This document shows positions 1 through 9,272 of a stretch of 64,000 bases of DNA, in pieces. Position 1 is the stretch's first letter. Every line of letters starts with the position of its first letter. The notes under the pieces are model-generated. The model was given only the letters and a program-made list of their open reading frames with translations. It had not been told where the DNA came from and did not search any database. This DNA comes from CAVQAH01 sp963784195 (GTDB lineage Bacteria > Acidobacteriota > Vicinamibacteria > Vicinamibacterales > 2-12-FULL-66-21): positions 248,001-312,000 of the forward strand of contig CAWARA010000009.1 in NCBI GenBank assembly GCA_963784195.1. Direction: 5' to 3'. The position numbers were made by a program, and so were the translations under genes.

Positions 1-1
1 G

Positions 2-148
2 GATCCAGCGACCGCTGAATCACGCATCATGGGCGAGGCGGCTGTCCGGCGACGGAAGCCGGACCTCGTGTTGTCTCTCCCCGCCATCGCCCGTTTGCTC
101 GGTACGCTGGACCGAACGGGCGGCCGTCAACCAGGCCGGGAACAGTGA
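2..148 (+). CDS. C-terminal end of a CheB-like protein methylesterase (partial)
   Basis: An open frame enters from before the window and stops with TGA at 146-148. The last 48 residues begin DPATAES and contain a hydrophobic segment followed by LPAIARLL. This resembles the end of CheB methylesterase domains, where a 'QDP..A' stretch is followed by a '(V)LPL..IAP(L)L' tail. The TGA overlaps the GTG start of the next gene by four bases, the usual sign of translational coupling. CheB-type solo methylesterases are often found beside CheR and receiver-kinase genes, which fits the neighbour. Only the tail is visible, so the catalytic residues cannot be checked. The family call is an inference from a short match. 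Confidence 0.5.
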   Translation, partial: DPATAESRIMGEAAVRRRKPDLVLSLPAIARLLGTLDRTGGRQPGREQ

Positions 149-1266
149 CCGTGCAGCTACTCAAGGTGAAATGCCTGCTCGTGGACGATCTCGAGGAGAA
201 CCTCCTCGCGCTGTCGGCACTCCTGCGTCGCGACGACGTGGAGTTGCTGATGGCGAGGTCGGGCGCAGAGGCGCTGGACCTGCTGCTGCAGCACGACGTG
301 GCGCTGGCGCTCGTCGACGTGCAGATGCCAGACATGGACGGGTTCGAGCTCGCCGAGCTCATGCGCGGCAGCGAACGCACCCGAAACGTCCCGATCATCT
401 TCGTCACCGCCGGGGCGCGCGACTACCAGCGCGTCTTCCGCGGATACGACTCCGGCGCCGTCGATTTCCTCTACAAGCCGGTCGAGCCGCACGTCCTCAA
501 GAACAAGGCGGAGATCTTCTTCCAGCTCCATCGTCAACGTCTGCAGCTGGTCCTCGAACTCCAGGAGCGCACCGAGACGCTCAGGCTGCACGAGATGTTT
601 TCGGCGGTGCTGAGCCACGATCTCCGCACGCCGCTCAGCGCCATCGTGAGCGGAGCCCAGCTCCTCAATAAGAGCTCGACCGACGAGGCCGTCCGCCGGG
701 TCTCTGCGCGGATGCTCTCGAGCAGCCTGCGCATGACGCGAATGATCGAGGACCTGCTCGATCTGACGCGGGCGCGGCTCGCCGGGGGAATCCCGATTGC
801 CAGGGCGGAAACCGATCTCGGGGCAGTGATCGCCAGGGTCGCGCAGGAGCACCAGGAGGCGTATCCGGATCGCAAAATGGCGGTCGAGTCGCGCGGCGAG
901 CTCATCGGAAACTGGGATGCGGACCGTCTGGGCCAGGTCGCCTCGAACCTGATCGGCAATGCCCTGCAATATGGTGATGCGACCGAACCGGTGATGGTTC
1001 GGATCGATGGGACCGATCCCGACGAGGTCACGTTCAGCGTCTCGAACGCCGGCGCAATTCCATCGGAACTGCTGCCGAAACTGTTCGACCCGTTCCGCGG
1101 CAGCGATCGATCGGGCCGCCAGGATGGCCTCGGCCTCGGGTTGTACATCGCCCAGCAGATCGCCTGCTCGCACGACGGACGGATCGATCTCGAGATCCGG
1201 GACGGCCGTTACACCATCCTGCGCGTCAGCGTGCCGCGAAAGCTGGCTACACCGGCAAGACAGTAG
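145..1266 (+). CDS. Response regulator-histidine kinase hybrid (REC-HisKA-HATPase)
   Basis: A 373-residue cytoplasmic two-component protein with no membrane segment. Residues 8-125 are a receiver domain with the acidic pair near D14/D15, the phospho-acceptor D58 in LVDVQMPDMDGF and the conserved K111. Residues 150-215 are a HisKA dimerisation domain with the phospho-acceptor histidine at 158 (LSHDLRTPL). The C-terminal third is the ATPase domain with an N box (NLIGNALQYG) and the glycine-rich GLGLGLY box. The GTG start overlaps the stop of the CheB-like gene by four bases. REC-first kinases of this size are common partners of CheB/CheR-type sensory modules and often feed a further phosphorelay. 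The signal is unknown. Confidence 0.9.
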   Translation: MTVQLLKVKCLLVDDLEENLLALSALLRRDDVELLMARSGAEALDLLLQHDVALALVDVQMPDMDGFELAELMRGSERTRNVPIIFVTAGARDYQRVFRGYDSGAVDFLYKPVEPHVLKNKAEIFFQLHRQRLQLVLELQERTETLRLHEMFSAVLSHDLRTPLSAIVSGAQLLNKSSTDEAVRRVSARMLSSSLRMTRMIEDLLDLTRARLAGGIPIARAETDLGAVIARVAQEHQEAYPDRKMAVESRGELIGNWDADRLGQVASNLIGNALQYGDATEPVMVRIDGTDPDEVTFSVSNAGAIPSELLPKLFDPFRGSDRSGRQDGLGLGLYIAQQIACSHDGRIDLEIRDGRYTILRVSVPRKLATPARQ

Positions 1267-1346
1267 AAGCGATCTCATAAACCTGCCGCTCGTTCCAAGG
1301 TGCGAGCGAGCCGTGCGAGCGAGCCAGCGCCTTCGCGCCGGTAGGC

Positions 1347-1370
1347 GCTTCGGCGAGGTCTCGCCGGAGC
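1347..1370. terminator. GC-rich hairpin between convergent genes
   Basis: An 11-base inverted repeat with one G-T pair (GCTTCGGCGAG against CTCGCCGGAGC) sits between the kinase stop and the permease stop. The rest of this 147-base spacer is also dense in short GC palindromes and has a direct repeat of GTGCGAGCGAGCC. There is no T-run, so its role as a terminator is inferred only from its position between convergent genes. Confidence 0.35.
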
Positions 1371-1413
1371 TTTAGCGGAGGCGGAAGCGCGCCGGCGAAG
1401 CGGCGTCGCTCCG

Positions 1414-3843
1414 TCACACGCGCAGCATGCTCGCGGGGTCGAGGCGGGTCGCGCGACGGATCGGCAGGTACGAGGCGAAGAGCGACGCCAGTATCAGGAC
1501 TGCCGCCGCGCCGCCCAGGCTCGCAGGATCCAGCGGTCCGACCTCGAAGAGCAATTGGCGCAGAAGACGCGTCGCGGCCGCAGCCACCGATAGTCCGATG
1601 AGCGCGCCGAGCCCGGCGAGCCACATGGCTTCGCCGAACACCAGGGCGCGCACTCTCGCGGGGGTTGCGCCAAGCGCCACGCGCAACGCGATCTCCCGCT
1701 CTCGCTGCCGCACGTACGCCGCAAGCACCGAATAGTGACCGACCGTGGCCAGCAGCAGCGCGGCCGCGGCGAAGATGGCCAACAGCAACGCGTTGAATCG
1801 CGGCCGCGCGAGCGGCGCGTCGAGCGTCGACGCGAACGGTGCCACACGCATGACCTGCACGTCGTCATCCAGCGATCGCACCTTCTCACGAGCGACAGCC
1901 GCGACCGTCGCAACCGAGGCTGTCGTCCTGATCGCGATCGTCTGCGCTGCAACAATGAACTGCGCGGCCGGCAGGTAGAGTGTGGCTCTTGGCGCCTTCA
2001 GATCTCGATATCGCACCGGCGCCGCGATGCCAACCACCGTGCGCCACGGGTCGTCCGACGCCTGGCCGCCCATCTTCAGGCGCTTCCCGATAGGATCCTG
2101 TCCGGGCCACGTCTGCGCCGCCACGTCTTCGCTGACAATCGCGACGTCGAGCGCACCTTTGCGATCGCTTCTCGTAAAGGCGCGCCCACGGACTATTGGA
2201 ATGCCCAGCGTTCCGAAATGATTCGCGTGCACCGCTTCCAGGTTGAGCGATGGGTTGGTCGCAGCGCGATCCGCGCTCTGACCTTCGGCCGTGAACCGCG
2301 GCGAATCCCAGCCCCCGGAGAACGGTGACACGTTGACTGGCGTCGCCGCCGCGATCCCTGGAGTGTTCTCCAGTGACTCGATGAGCCCGTCGAGGAACAG
2401 CCCGTGCCGGGTCTGTTCCGAGTACTTCAACTGGGGAAGCGTCAGGTCCACGAACACCAGGCGATCCGCCGCGAACCCGGTGTCGACGGACTGAAGGCGG
2501 AGCACGGTTCGCACCAGCAGCCCGGCCGCCGCAACCACGGTCACGGCGAGGGCCACCTGCGTCACGACGAGGACGCGGCGCCCCTGTCGCGCGGCAGCAC
2601 CCGTAACGCCGCGGCTTCCGCTCCGCAGCTGGGACGCGATATCGACACGTGTCGCCAGCATGGCCGGCACAACGCCGGCCAGCAGCGACGTGACGAACGC
2701 GACGGCCAATGTGAGCATGACCACGACCGCATCGATGCGGATGGATTCGAGGCGAGGTAACCCGTCTGGTATCAGCGTGACGAGCGACTGCAGGCTCCAC
2801 CACGCAACCACCAGGCCTACAGCGGCTGCTGCGACGGTCAGCACGACGCTCTCCATCATCAACTGACGCACGATGCGCCGGCGGCCGGCGCCGAGCGCTT
2901 CGCGCACCGCGAACTCCGGCCGCCTGGCCTCGCCCCTGAGCAACAACAGATTGGCGACATTCGCGCTCGCGATGAGCAGCACGATTCCGACGGCGACGAC
3001 GAAGGCGATCATGACAGGACCGACGTTTCCCACGACCATCTCCGCGAACGGCCGGACGACGGGTGTCAGGCCACGCGGCGCCTTCGGATCCCTCGCCTCA
3101 AATTGCCGCGTCAGCATGCCAAGCTCGCCCGCCGCCTGCTCCAGCGTGACGTCCGGCCGGCGCCGCGCAATCAGATCGACCTCCTGACGGGCCGCATCGC
3201 CGAACGCACCACTGATGGGCACCGACCTCGTCGTCCTCCACAGCTCGACCTGACGTGGATAATCGACGTCAGGCGGCATCACGCCGACGATCGTGAACGG
3301 CTGTTCGTCCAGTGTGATCCGCCGGCCGATGATGCCGGGTGACGCGCCATAGCGCCGGCGCCACAGGCCAGAGCCGATCACAACCACGTTCTCCGCACCG
3401 TCGACGTCGTCAGATGCTTCGAGCGTCCGGCCGAGGACCGGCTCTATGCCAAGCACGTCGAAGAAGCGGCCCGTCACCAGCGCACCTTTGACGTATCCGG
3501 ATCCGGCTTCGTCGATGACGACCCATGGTGAGAAGCCGTTCGCAGTTACGCCGGCGACAGTCTGAAGCAGACGGCTGGCGCGCTCGACATCCTTGATCTC
3601 GTCGTCGCCAAACGGGTAGTGCGCATAGCCGGACGCTTTCAGCTCTTTCCAGGCGACGAGGATTTCGTCCTCGTCGCGAACGGGAAGCTGCCGCAGCAGC
3701 ACGCCCTGAACCAGTGCGAGCATCACCGTCGATCCGGCAATTCCCATGGCGAGCGTCAGAATGGCGGCTGCGCTGAACCCCTTCGCTCGCCGCATGCCGC
3801 GCCATGCCAGGCGCACGTCGTCTTGCAGGCTCTCAAAGATCAT
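1414..3843 (-). CDS. ADOP-type ABC transporter permease 1 (MacB_PCD-FtsX, duplicated)
   Basis: An 809-residue inner-membrane protein with the duplicated MacB/FtsX layout. It has an N-terminal membrane segment (about 23-45), a periplasmic MacB core domain (about 50-240), a first FtsX block (about 270-400, with VANLLLLRGEARRPEFAVREALGA), a second periplasmic region (about 420-680), and a final FtsX block with EIALRVALGATPARVRALVFGE. This matches the acidobacterial duplicated orphan permease family, which usually lacks an ATPase gene beside it, as here. The substrate is unknown; relatives move peptides or lipids or drive envelope mechanics. It lies 60 bases after the next permease on the same strand, so the two probably form one transcript. 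The reading frame is intact. Confidence 0.9.
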   Translation of the reverse strand: MIFESLQDDVRLAWRGMRRAKGFSAAAILTLAMGIAGSTVMLALVQGVLLRQLPVRDEDEILVAWKELKASGYAHYPFGDDEIKDVERASRLLQTVAGVTANGFSPWVVIDEAGSGYVKGALVTGRFFDVLGIEPVLGRTLEASDDVDGAENVVVIGSGLWRRRYGASPGIIGRRITLDEQPFTIVGVMPPDVDYPRQVELWRTTRSVPISGAFGDAARQEVDLIARRRPDVTLEQAAGELGMLTRQFEARDPKAPRGLTPVVRPFAEMVVGNVGPVMIAFVVAVGIVLLIASANVANLLLLRGEARRPEFAVREALGAGRRRIVRQLMMESVVLTVAAAAVGLVVAWWSLQSLVTLIPDGLPRLESIRIDAVVVMLTLAVAFVTSLLAGVVPAMLATRVDIASQLRSGSRGVTGAAARQGRRVLVVTQVALAVTVVAAAGLLVRTVLRLQSVDTGFAADRLVFVDLTLPQLKYSEQTRHGLFLDGLIESLENTPGIAAATPVNVSPFSGGWDSPRFTAEGQSADRAATNPSLNLEAVHANHFGTLGIPIVRGRAFTRSDRKGALDVAIVSEDVAAQTWPGQDPIGKRLKMGGQASDDPWRTVVGIAAPVRYRDLKAPRATLYLPAAQFIVAAQTIAIRTTASVATVAAVAREKVRSLDDDVQVMRVAPFASTLDAPLARPRFNALLLAIFAAAALLLATVGHYSVLAAYVRQREREIALRVALGATPARVRALVFGEAMWLAGLGALIGLSVAAAATRLLRQLLFEVGPLDPASLGGAAAVLILASLFASYLPIRRATRLDPASMLRV

Positions 3844-3903
3844 GTGTCTTCGGCTCAGCGCAAATCCTGGTAGCCATGTTCAGGAGTTGGAACGAGGACT
3901 GAC

Positions 3904-6339
3904 CTATTCAGTCTTGAGCGCCTCAGCAGCCTCCACCCGTGACGCACGCACTGCGGGAATCCCTGACGCGGCGGCGGCCACGCCAAGCAGGAGCGCTGAC
4001 GCAAGCAAGAAGGTCAGCGGATCGAGCGGGTGGACACCGAACAGAAGGCTCGTCACTGCTCGAGTGAGCACTGTCGCAGCAGCGGCGCCCAGCAGCGTGC
4101 CGATGGCCACCATCGCAATCCCCTCGCGCATGATCATCGCCAGCAGGTTCAGCTTCGTGGCGCCGAGCGCTCCGCGAACGGCCAGTTCGCGACGCCGTTG
4201 TGAAACGATGTGTGAGAGCACCCCGTAGAGGCCGGTCATCGCCAGAGCCACGGCGAGGACGGCGAACAAACCGAGCACCAGAGCGGTGAAACGAGGCTCG
4301 CGAGATGAATTGAAGCGCCTGGCCGCCAGCGGCTCGACCCGTTCGAGACGCGCGTTGGGGTCCAGTTCGAGAACGACGCGTCTCACGAGAGGGCCGGCCT
4401 CCGACGGATCGCCAAGAGTGCGAACGACGAGACTGGCCGCGTTTCGCTCGAAACCCAGACCCATTGGCACATAGATCTGTGGCTGCGGGAGGCCGTCGAG
4501 GCGATCGGGAAGGACGTCCTCGACCACGCCGGCGACGGTGACCACGGCATCCGTGCGTCCCAGCATTTTCGGGAACATCCCGATGAAAATCCGCCCGGCT
4601 GCAGGCCGGCCATCGGTGAAGTACATCCGGGCAAACGTCTCGTTGACGACCATGGCGATCGACGACGCCGAGCTATCGGCTTCAGTCAGAAACCGCCCTT
4701 CCTTCAGACGCATGCCGAGCGCCTCAGCGTATCCTGGCGTCACGACCGCCTGCAGCGCACGCGCAACGACAGGTTGACCGTCCCGGGTCGTGATCCCCGG
4801 CAGGGCAAAGCCCGAACTGTACAAAGCGCCACCGAATGGCGCCATGGTTCCGATGCCGGCCGCCTGAACACCCGCCGCTGCCTCGAGTCGATCGCGGAGC
4901 GCCGTCGCGAGCTGGGCGGTCTGGTGAGGCTTGTATCCTCTTGGCAGCACGATGTCGGCAGTCAACACATTGTCAGGTTCGTACCCGGCGTCAACCTGCA
5001 TGAGTGCCAGATAGCTGCGTCCGAGAAGCGTCGCCCCCACCAGGAGGATCAGGGCCAGTGCCGCTTCCGCCACGACAAGAAGGCGCCGCGTGCGTCTGCC
5101 GGACGACCCGGTGCTCCGAATGCCACCCTGTTGCATGGCGGACGAGAGGTTCACGCGCGACGACCACAACGCAGGCCAGACACCCGCGGCGAGGCCGACG
5201 AACGTGGACGCCAGGATTGCGGCGCCGAGAAACCAGCGGTCGACGCGAATCTCGTGAAGCCGGGGAACGCTCTCCGGCGCGATTGCGGGGATCGCGTTGG
5301 TCAACGCCCATCCGAACATTGCGCCCAGGAGGCCGCCGATCAGAGCGACAACCAGGCTTTCGATCACGACCTGACGCAGGAGTCGGGCGTGGCTTGCGCC
5401 AAGCGCCGCCCGCACGGCGAACTCTCGAACGCGATCGTTGGCCCTGGACAGCAAGAGGTTTGCAACGTTGGCGCACGCGATCAGCAGCAACAGGCCGATG
5501 CCGGCGGCAAGCACGAGCAGCGCACGCCTTACTGCTCTCGTCCGTTGTTCCACGAGCGACAGGACGCGGACCTCGACCGGTGCGCCTGAGCCGAACACGA
5601 TGTCAGCAAACGGCCGTTGGACGGCCCGCGCATACGCGGTCCCCTCCGCTTCGGCCTGAGCCTCGCTGGCCTCGGGTTTCAATCGCGCAATGACGGTCAT
5701 CACGCCAATCGCCTGATTGGCCGGGTCCGTCGCGGGAACAGCCAGTGGCAGATACAGAGCCACGTCTGGCTCCGGGAAGGCGAACTGCGGCGGCGCGACA
5801 CCGATGATGACGTGATCGACGTCGTCGACTTCCAGTGTCTCGCCAATTGCGGCGGGCTCGCGACCGAATCGGTCGCGCCACAGACCGTCGCCGATAACGA
5901 CGACGGGCGAGGCTCCAGCGATCGCGTCAGCTTCGGCCGGGAATCGCCCCCGTTGTGGCGCGACCCGCAAGACGCCGAACAGCGACGGCGTCACCCTCGC
6001 GCCGCGCAGACGTTCGGTCGCGCCGGCGTTCGCGACGTTGACGTGCCCGATGCTGTAGCTGGCGATCGAGTCGAGCGTCGATGCGTGCTCGGCCCAGGCC
6101 CGATAGGTCGGCCTGCTGAGCAGATCGCCCCTGAGCGGGGCGTTGCCGCCAGGATGCACTTCCCACAGTCCAACCAACCGATGCGGCTCGGCATACGGCA
6201 ACGGACGCAACAGAACGCCATACACAATCGAGAACATCGCCGTCGTTCCACCAACGCCGAGGGCGATGGAGATCAGCGCGGCGATGGAAATGCCCCGGCT
6301 TGCCAGGAGTACCCGGAACGCTTGCTTGACGTCACTCAT
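3904..6339 (-). CDS. ADOP-type ABC transporter permease 2 (MacB_PCD-FtsX, duplicated)
   Basis: An 811-residue membrane protein with the same architecture as its downstream neighbour: MacB core, FtsX, MacB core, FtsX. The first FtsX block reads VANLLLSRANDRVREFAVRAALGA and the last RRRELAVRGALGATKLNLLAMIM. Although it shares the fold, its sequence is clearly different from the gene at 1414-3843, so this is an old paralogous pair and not a recent copy. It is the first gene of the likely two-gene transcript. No ATP-binding subunit is encoded nearby, so if it works as a transporter the ATPase must come from elsewhere. The substrate is unknown. Confidence 0.9.
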   Translation of the reverse strand: MSDVKQAFRVLLASRGISIAALISIALGVGGTTAMFSIVYGVLLRPLPYAEPHRLVGLWEVHPGGNAPLRGDLLSRPTYRAWAEHASTLDSIASYSIGHVNVANAGATERLRGARVTPSLFGVLRVAPQRGRFPAEADAIAGASPVVVIGDGLWRDRFGREPAAIGETLEVDDVDHVIIGVAPPQFAFPEPDVALYLPLAVPATDPANQAIGVMTVIARLKPEASEAQAEAEGTAYARAVQRPFADIVFGSGAPVEVRVLSLVEQRTRAVRRALLVLAAGIGLLLLIACANVANLLLSRANDRVREFAVRAALGASHARLLRQVVIESLVVALIGGLLGAMFGWALTNAIPAIAPESVPRLHEIRVDRWFLGAAILASTFVGLAAGVWPALWSSRVNLSSAMQQGGIRSTGSSGRRTRRLLVVAEAALALILLVGATLLGRSYLALMQVDAGYEPDNVLTADIVLPRGYKPHQTAQLATALRDRLEAAAGVQAAGIGTMAPFGGALYSSGFALPGITTRDGQPVVARALQAVVTPGYAEALGMRLKEGRFLTEADSSASSIAMVVNETFARMYFTDGRPAAGRIFIGMFPKMLGRTDAVVTVAGVVEDVLPDRLDGLPQPQIYVPMGLGFERNAASLVVRTLGDPSEAGPLVRRVVLELDPNARLERVEPLAARRFNSSREPRFTALVLGLFAVLAVALAMTGLYGVLSHIVSQRRRELAVRGALGATKLNLLAMIMREGIAMVAIGTLLGAAAATVLTRAVTSLLFGVHPLDPLTFLLASALLLGVAAAASGIPAVRASRVEAAEALKTE

Positions 6340-6409
6340 GGTGCACTTTGACCCGCGATCCGGTCTCGAGTTCCGTTCCAGATCTTAGATGACGACGTGC
6401 GTGCGGACG

Positions 6410-7873
6410 TCAGCGCCCTGCCGGCGCAATGGCCACCCAACCGCCAATCCGCTCGGCGATGAACGGAAAGAACGGATTCGACGAGAGGCGCATCAGCGTG
6501 TCGGTGCCGACGGTCAGCACGGCGCGCTCGCCGCGCGGGCTGAGGCGGCCGATCGGCAGCAGGCCGGCAATCCCCGGCGAGTCATCGATTCCGTACAGCG
6601 GATCGTTCACCGCAAACGGAATGGCTACGTGCGTCAACGAGAACACTGCTGGCGGCCAGGCCAGACCCAACGGCCTTCGCGCGACGTCATGGCTGCCCGG
6701 CTCGACGGTTGCCGCGTCGACATCCCGTGTCGTCGCGGACGAATTGGTTACGAGCACGCGCCGGTACTGCCGCGGCTGGCGCTCGAAGAGGCTGGTCACC
6801 AGCGAGCGATCGGCCGGTTGGACGAAGACGTCGATGCCCGACAAATGGTTGACGTCGAACAGCACCAGCTCGCTGCCATTCTTCGGCAGCCGATCGTAGA
6901 GAAGATGAACGACCGCGGGAGTACTGACCGTCGCGTCGACGATTGATTGGAACGTGAGGATGGGGGGCACGTTGGCGAGACGGCCGTTCGAGGTCGCGTT
7001 CGCCAGATCCTTCTGGACTGCCCTCGTCAGCGATGCCGTCTGAAACCCCGCGTTGGCGGCAAACGAGTTGTACTTGAACGGATTGTATTCAGGCAGCACG
7101 TCGATCCAGTTGGACTTCTCGAAGTACGGCAGGATGCCGAGGCGGCTGATCCACCAGGCGAGCCGGGCAGCGGGCGTCACGCCAATCATCGGCGACAGGA
7201 GAATCAGCTTTGCCGGACGCGGATCGCTGTCGCTTTCGAGTGCTTCCAGCGTGTATTTCAGGACGAGCGCACCGCCGTTCGAGTACCCGACGAGGATGAG
7301 CGGAGCGTCCCTGGGAATCTTTCCACGGACATGACGAACACCCATGCGAATCGCGGCCATCCAATCCTGCCACGTGGCATGGACCAGGCCCGAGGGAACG
7401 GTGCCGTGCCCCGGCATGCGCAGGGTCAGTGAGTACACGCCGTTGTCCCTGAGCACGTCGGCGACCGCGCGCATGCTGTAGGGCGAGTCGGTGAGTCCGT
7501 GAATCATCAGCGCGCCGGCGCGGATGACCGGCGGTTCCGTTTCGTAGGATCGGTTCCAGTCGCGCCCCGCGCTCGACGGATGCGACAGGCTTCCCGGGTG
7601 ATAGCGGTTCACCGGCGTGCGCTCGAGCGGATCGATCGTGGCCTCGAAGGCATGAACCTCGGCGAACAGCTTCTCCTCGCGCGCCTGATACTGCGCAAAC
7701 GTGAAGTGATCGTCGAGCTCCGCCGCCTTGACGTCATCCAGCTTCAGACGATGCCAGGCCTTGAGATCGGGGAGGCGCCAGCGCGCGTCGTAGGCGCCGC
7801 CGACAATCAGGACAGCGAGCACGAACACGACAAGGAGGACCGCCCGCAGCAGCCAGCGCGAAAGCCTGTTCAC
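6410..7873 (-). CDS. Membrane-anchored alpha/beta hydrolase (serine aminopeptidase-like, S33)
   Basis: A 487-residue protein with a GTG start and one N-terminal membrane segment (about 8-27), so the catalytic part is probably outside the inner membrane. The alpha/beta-hydrolase fold begins near residue 118 with an oxyanion motif around H125-G126 (MIHGLTDSP). The nucleophile elbow GYSNG places the serine at 198. Later candidates for the acid and histidine lie in VDATV and DVNHLSG. The family (Hydrolase_4 or monoglyceride-lipase-like) acts on esters of fatty acids or other small carboxylic esters; the true substrate cannot be read from the sequence. It ends 70 bases before the ADOP pair on the same strand, so co-transcription is possible but not shown. 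Confidence 0.8.
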   Translation of the reverse strand: MNRLSRWLLRAVLLVVFVLAVLIVGGAYDARWRLPDLKAWHRLKLDDVKAAELDDHFTFAQYQAREEKLFAEVHAFEATIDPLERTPVNRYHPGSLSHPSSAGRDWNRSYETEPPVIRAGALMIHGLTDSPYSMRAVADVLRDNGVYSLTLRMPGHGTVPSGLVHATWQDWMAAIRMGVRHVRGKIPRDAPLILVGYSNGGALVLKYTLEALESDSDPRPAKLILLSPMIGVTPAARLAWWISRLGILPYFEKSNWIDVLPEYNPFKYNSFAANAGFQTASLTRAVQKDLANATSNGRLANVPPILTFQSIVDATVSTPAVVHLLYDRLPKNGSELVLFDVNHLSGIDVFVQPADRSLVTSLFERQPRQYRRVLVTNSSATTRDVDAATVEPGSHDVARRPLGLAWPPAVFSLTHVAIPFAVNDPLYGIDDSPGIAGLLPIGRLSPRGERAVLTVGTDTLMRLSSNPFFPFIAERIGGWVAIAPAGR

Positions 7874-7936
7874 GCGAAGAGTTTACTGCGGGGCAGGGCC
7901 CTTTACGAGGGAGCGCGTTCTGTCAGAAGCTGGGGC

Positions 7937-8233
7937 ATGTTCGTGATCGAGCTTGTCTACAAGGCCGACCTGGCGAAGATCGATGCGGCGATGGCGGACC
8001 ACGTCCGGTTCCTGAAGAAATACTACGCGGCCGGGAACTTCCTGGTCTCGGGCCGCAAGATCCCTCGCGACGGCGGGATCATCCTGGCGGTAGGCCCCAG
8101 CCGTGACGCCATCGAAGCCATCATGAAGGAAGACCCGTTCTGCGCGCGCGGTCTCGCCGACTTCCGCATCATCGAGTTCCGCGCCAGCCAGAAGGCCAAC
8201 GACATCCAGAAACGAATCGAGGACCACCTGTAG
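7937..8233 (+). CDS. YciI-like domain protein
   Basis: A 98-residue protein made of a single YCII-related ferredoxin-like domain. Recognisable features are an early hydrophobic strand (FVIELVY), a DHVRFLKKYYAAGNFLVSGRKIP stretch typical of the family, and the DPF motif in KEDPFCARGLADFRIIEF. The ATG at 7937 is chosen because the family begins a few residues before the first strand; the open frame continues upstream without homology. YciI-like proteins are small enzymes or ligand-binding proteins of mostly unknown role. The gene is divergent from the hydrolase gene and followed directly by a perfect 20-base palindrome. Confidence 0.85.
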   Translation: MFVIELVYKADLAKIDAAMADHVRFLKKYYAAGNFLVSGRKIPRDGGIILAVGPSRDAIEAIMKEDPFCARGLADFRIIEFRASQKANDIQKRIEDHL

Positions 8234-8253
8234 GCCCGACCTTAAGGTCGGGC
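8234..8253. terminator. Perfect 20-base palindrome, likely bidirectional terminator
   Basis: GCCCGACCTT is followed at once by its reverse complement AAGGTCGGGC, starting one base after the YciI stop codon. It sits between convergent genes. It has no T-run, so termination is inferred from position and from stem strength. Confidence 0.5.
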
Positions 8254-8261
8254 GTGCCCAA

Positions 8262-8981
8262 GAATCATCAAGCGAACCGGCCACGTACAGTCCCCGATCG
8301 GTCAGGCCCTGCGGGTCGTGTTCGGCCCGCAAGCCCCGCCGCCTCGAAACGTCTGCAGCAATTCGTGCGGAGTAAAAAGTCCCAGCTCGTGGGTCTCTTT
8401 CGCATGCCGGGTACCGGTGGCGTCGGTGATCTCGTAGTCAAAATGAACGCGCGACAGCGTTCCTTCGATCTCCACGCGGCTGACCCGAGACACGTGGAGC
8501 CCTTCGCTTCAGCCGTCTGCCGGACGGCCCGGGAAGAGTCGAGGACGCCTGGCGAGGGCAGGGTGCAACGACGATGAGGCCACCTGCCGCCAGGTGTTCC
8601 CGAAAACACCTGCAACGCGCTCGCCTCCATCGCGCTCGAGCGTTCTGACGTATCCGATCGAGCAGAAGAGGCACAGCACCGCGTCGTAGCGATGCTGGAG
8701 CTGAAAATCGGTCATGTCGGCTTCGATGAACCGACCAGCCGGGTGTTTCCCCGACGCGATCCGAATGAACGCCGGATCGAGGTCCAGACCGTCTACGTCG
8801 AAGCCTGCGCCAGCGAGCAGCCGCGCGTGTTCGCCGGTGCCGCAGGCTACGTCAAGGACGGAACCGGCATGTGCGGGTTAAGCACGGCGCAGCAGGCTCG
8901 CTATCTGCGCGTTTCGGCGTCGTAGTCCTTCAACGCCGAGTAGATCAGATCGCAGGCCTCTCGCATGATGTCGGTGAACAT
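8262..8981 (-). pseudogene. SAM-dependent methyltransferase, shattered by multiple frame shifts
   Basis: Read on the minus strand in changing frames, this stretch gives a recognisable class I methyltransferase. It starts MFTDIMREACDLIYSALKDY. The SAM motif VLDVACGTGEHARLL is followed by GFDVDGLDLDPAFI, then ADMTDFQLQHRYDAVLCLF, FREHLAAGGLIVVAP, VEIEGTLSRVHFDY and a tail GLTDRGLYVA. At least five single-base shifts separate these blocks. The codons remain good between shifts, so this could be a recent pseudogene or a run of sequencing indels. As written, no functional protein can be made. The expected product would be about 235-240 residues, and its substrate is unknown. Confidence 0.75.
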
Positions 8982-9008
8982 GTAGGAGCTCTTCGGCGGG
9001 GCATCTCT

Positions 9009-9128
9009 GACGTTTATCCTTTCTTCAACCATGCAGAGATTGAAGCTGATCGTTTCAGCGTTTCCCGTCATCTTCCTACTGTGTCAGATCCGCGAGTGTT
9101 AGAGAAACTCGACCGGCTCAGCATCTGA
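9009..9128 (+). pseudogene. Orphan C-terminal coding fragment, unusually AT-rich
   Basis: About 39 codons (DVYPFFNHAEIEADRF onward, ending DRLSI and TGA) read like a genuine protein tail. No start or upstream domain in this frame makes sense. Base use is near 50% GC with codons such as TTT, GAT and TTA, unlike the neighbours. The pattern 'VLEKLDRLS' loosely recalls the end of CapA-type poly-gamma-glutamate proteins, but the match is too short to name it. It is probably a remnant of a lost or transferred gene. I see no other gene in the stretch from 8982 to 9272. Confidence 0.3.
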
Positions 9129-9272
9129 TAGGCTAGCCGCCCTTCACTGCGAACGAAGGACGAACGACGAGCCCGCGGAACGATCGCGACGCCCACGACG
9201 AACACGACGCAACAAGAGTGACGTCGCGAACTTCGCGGCCGTCGTGATCGTTTACCCGGGTCGTCGACACGT

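Noticed and set aside
1..6. GGATCC (BamHI site) at the first base, suggesting a clone end
   Set aside because: A six-base match at one end is weak evidence, and the CheB-like frame enters from outside, so the window is just a cut from a longer sequence.
157..1278. Long antisense frame opposite the receiver-kinase gene
   Set aside because: It is a mirror of a strong coding frame in high-GC DNA, with no domain or ribosome site.
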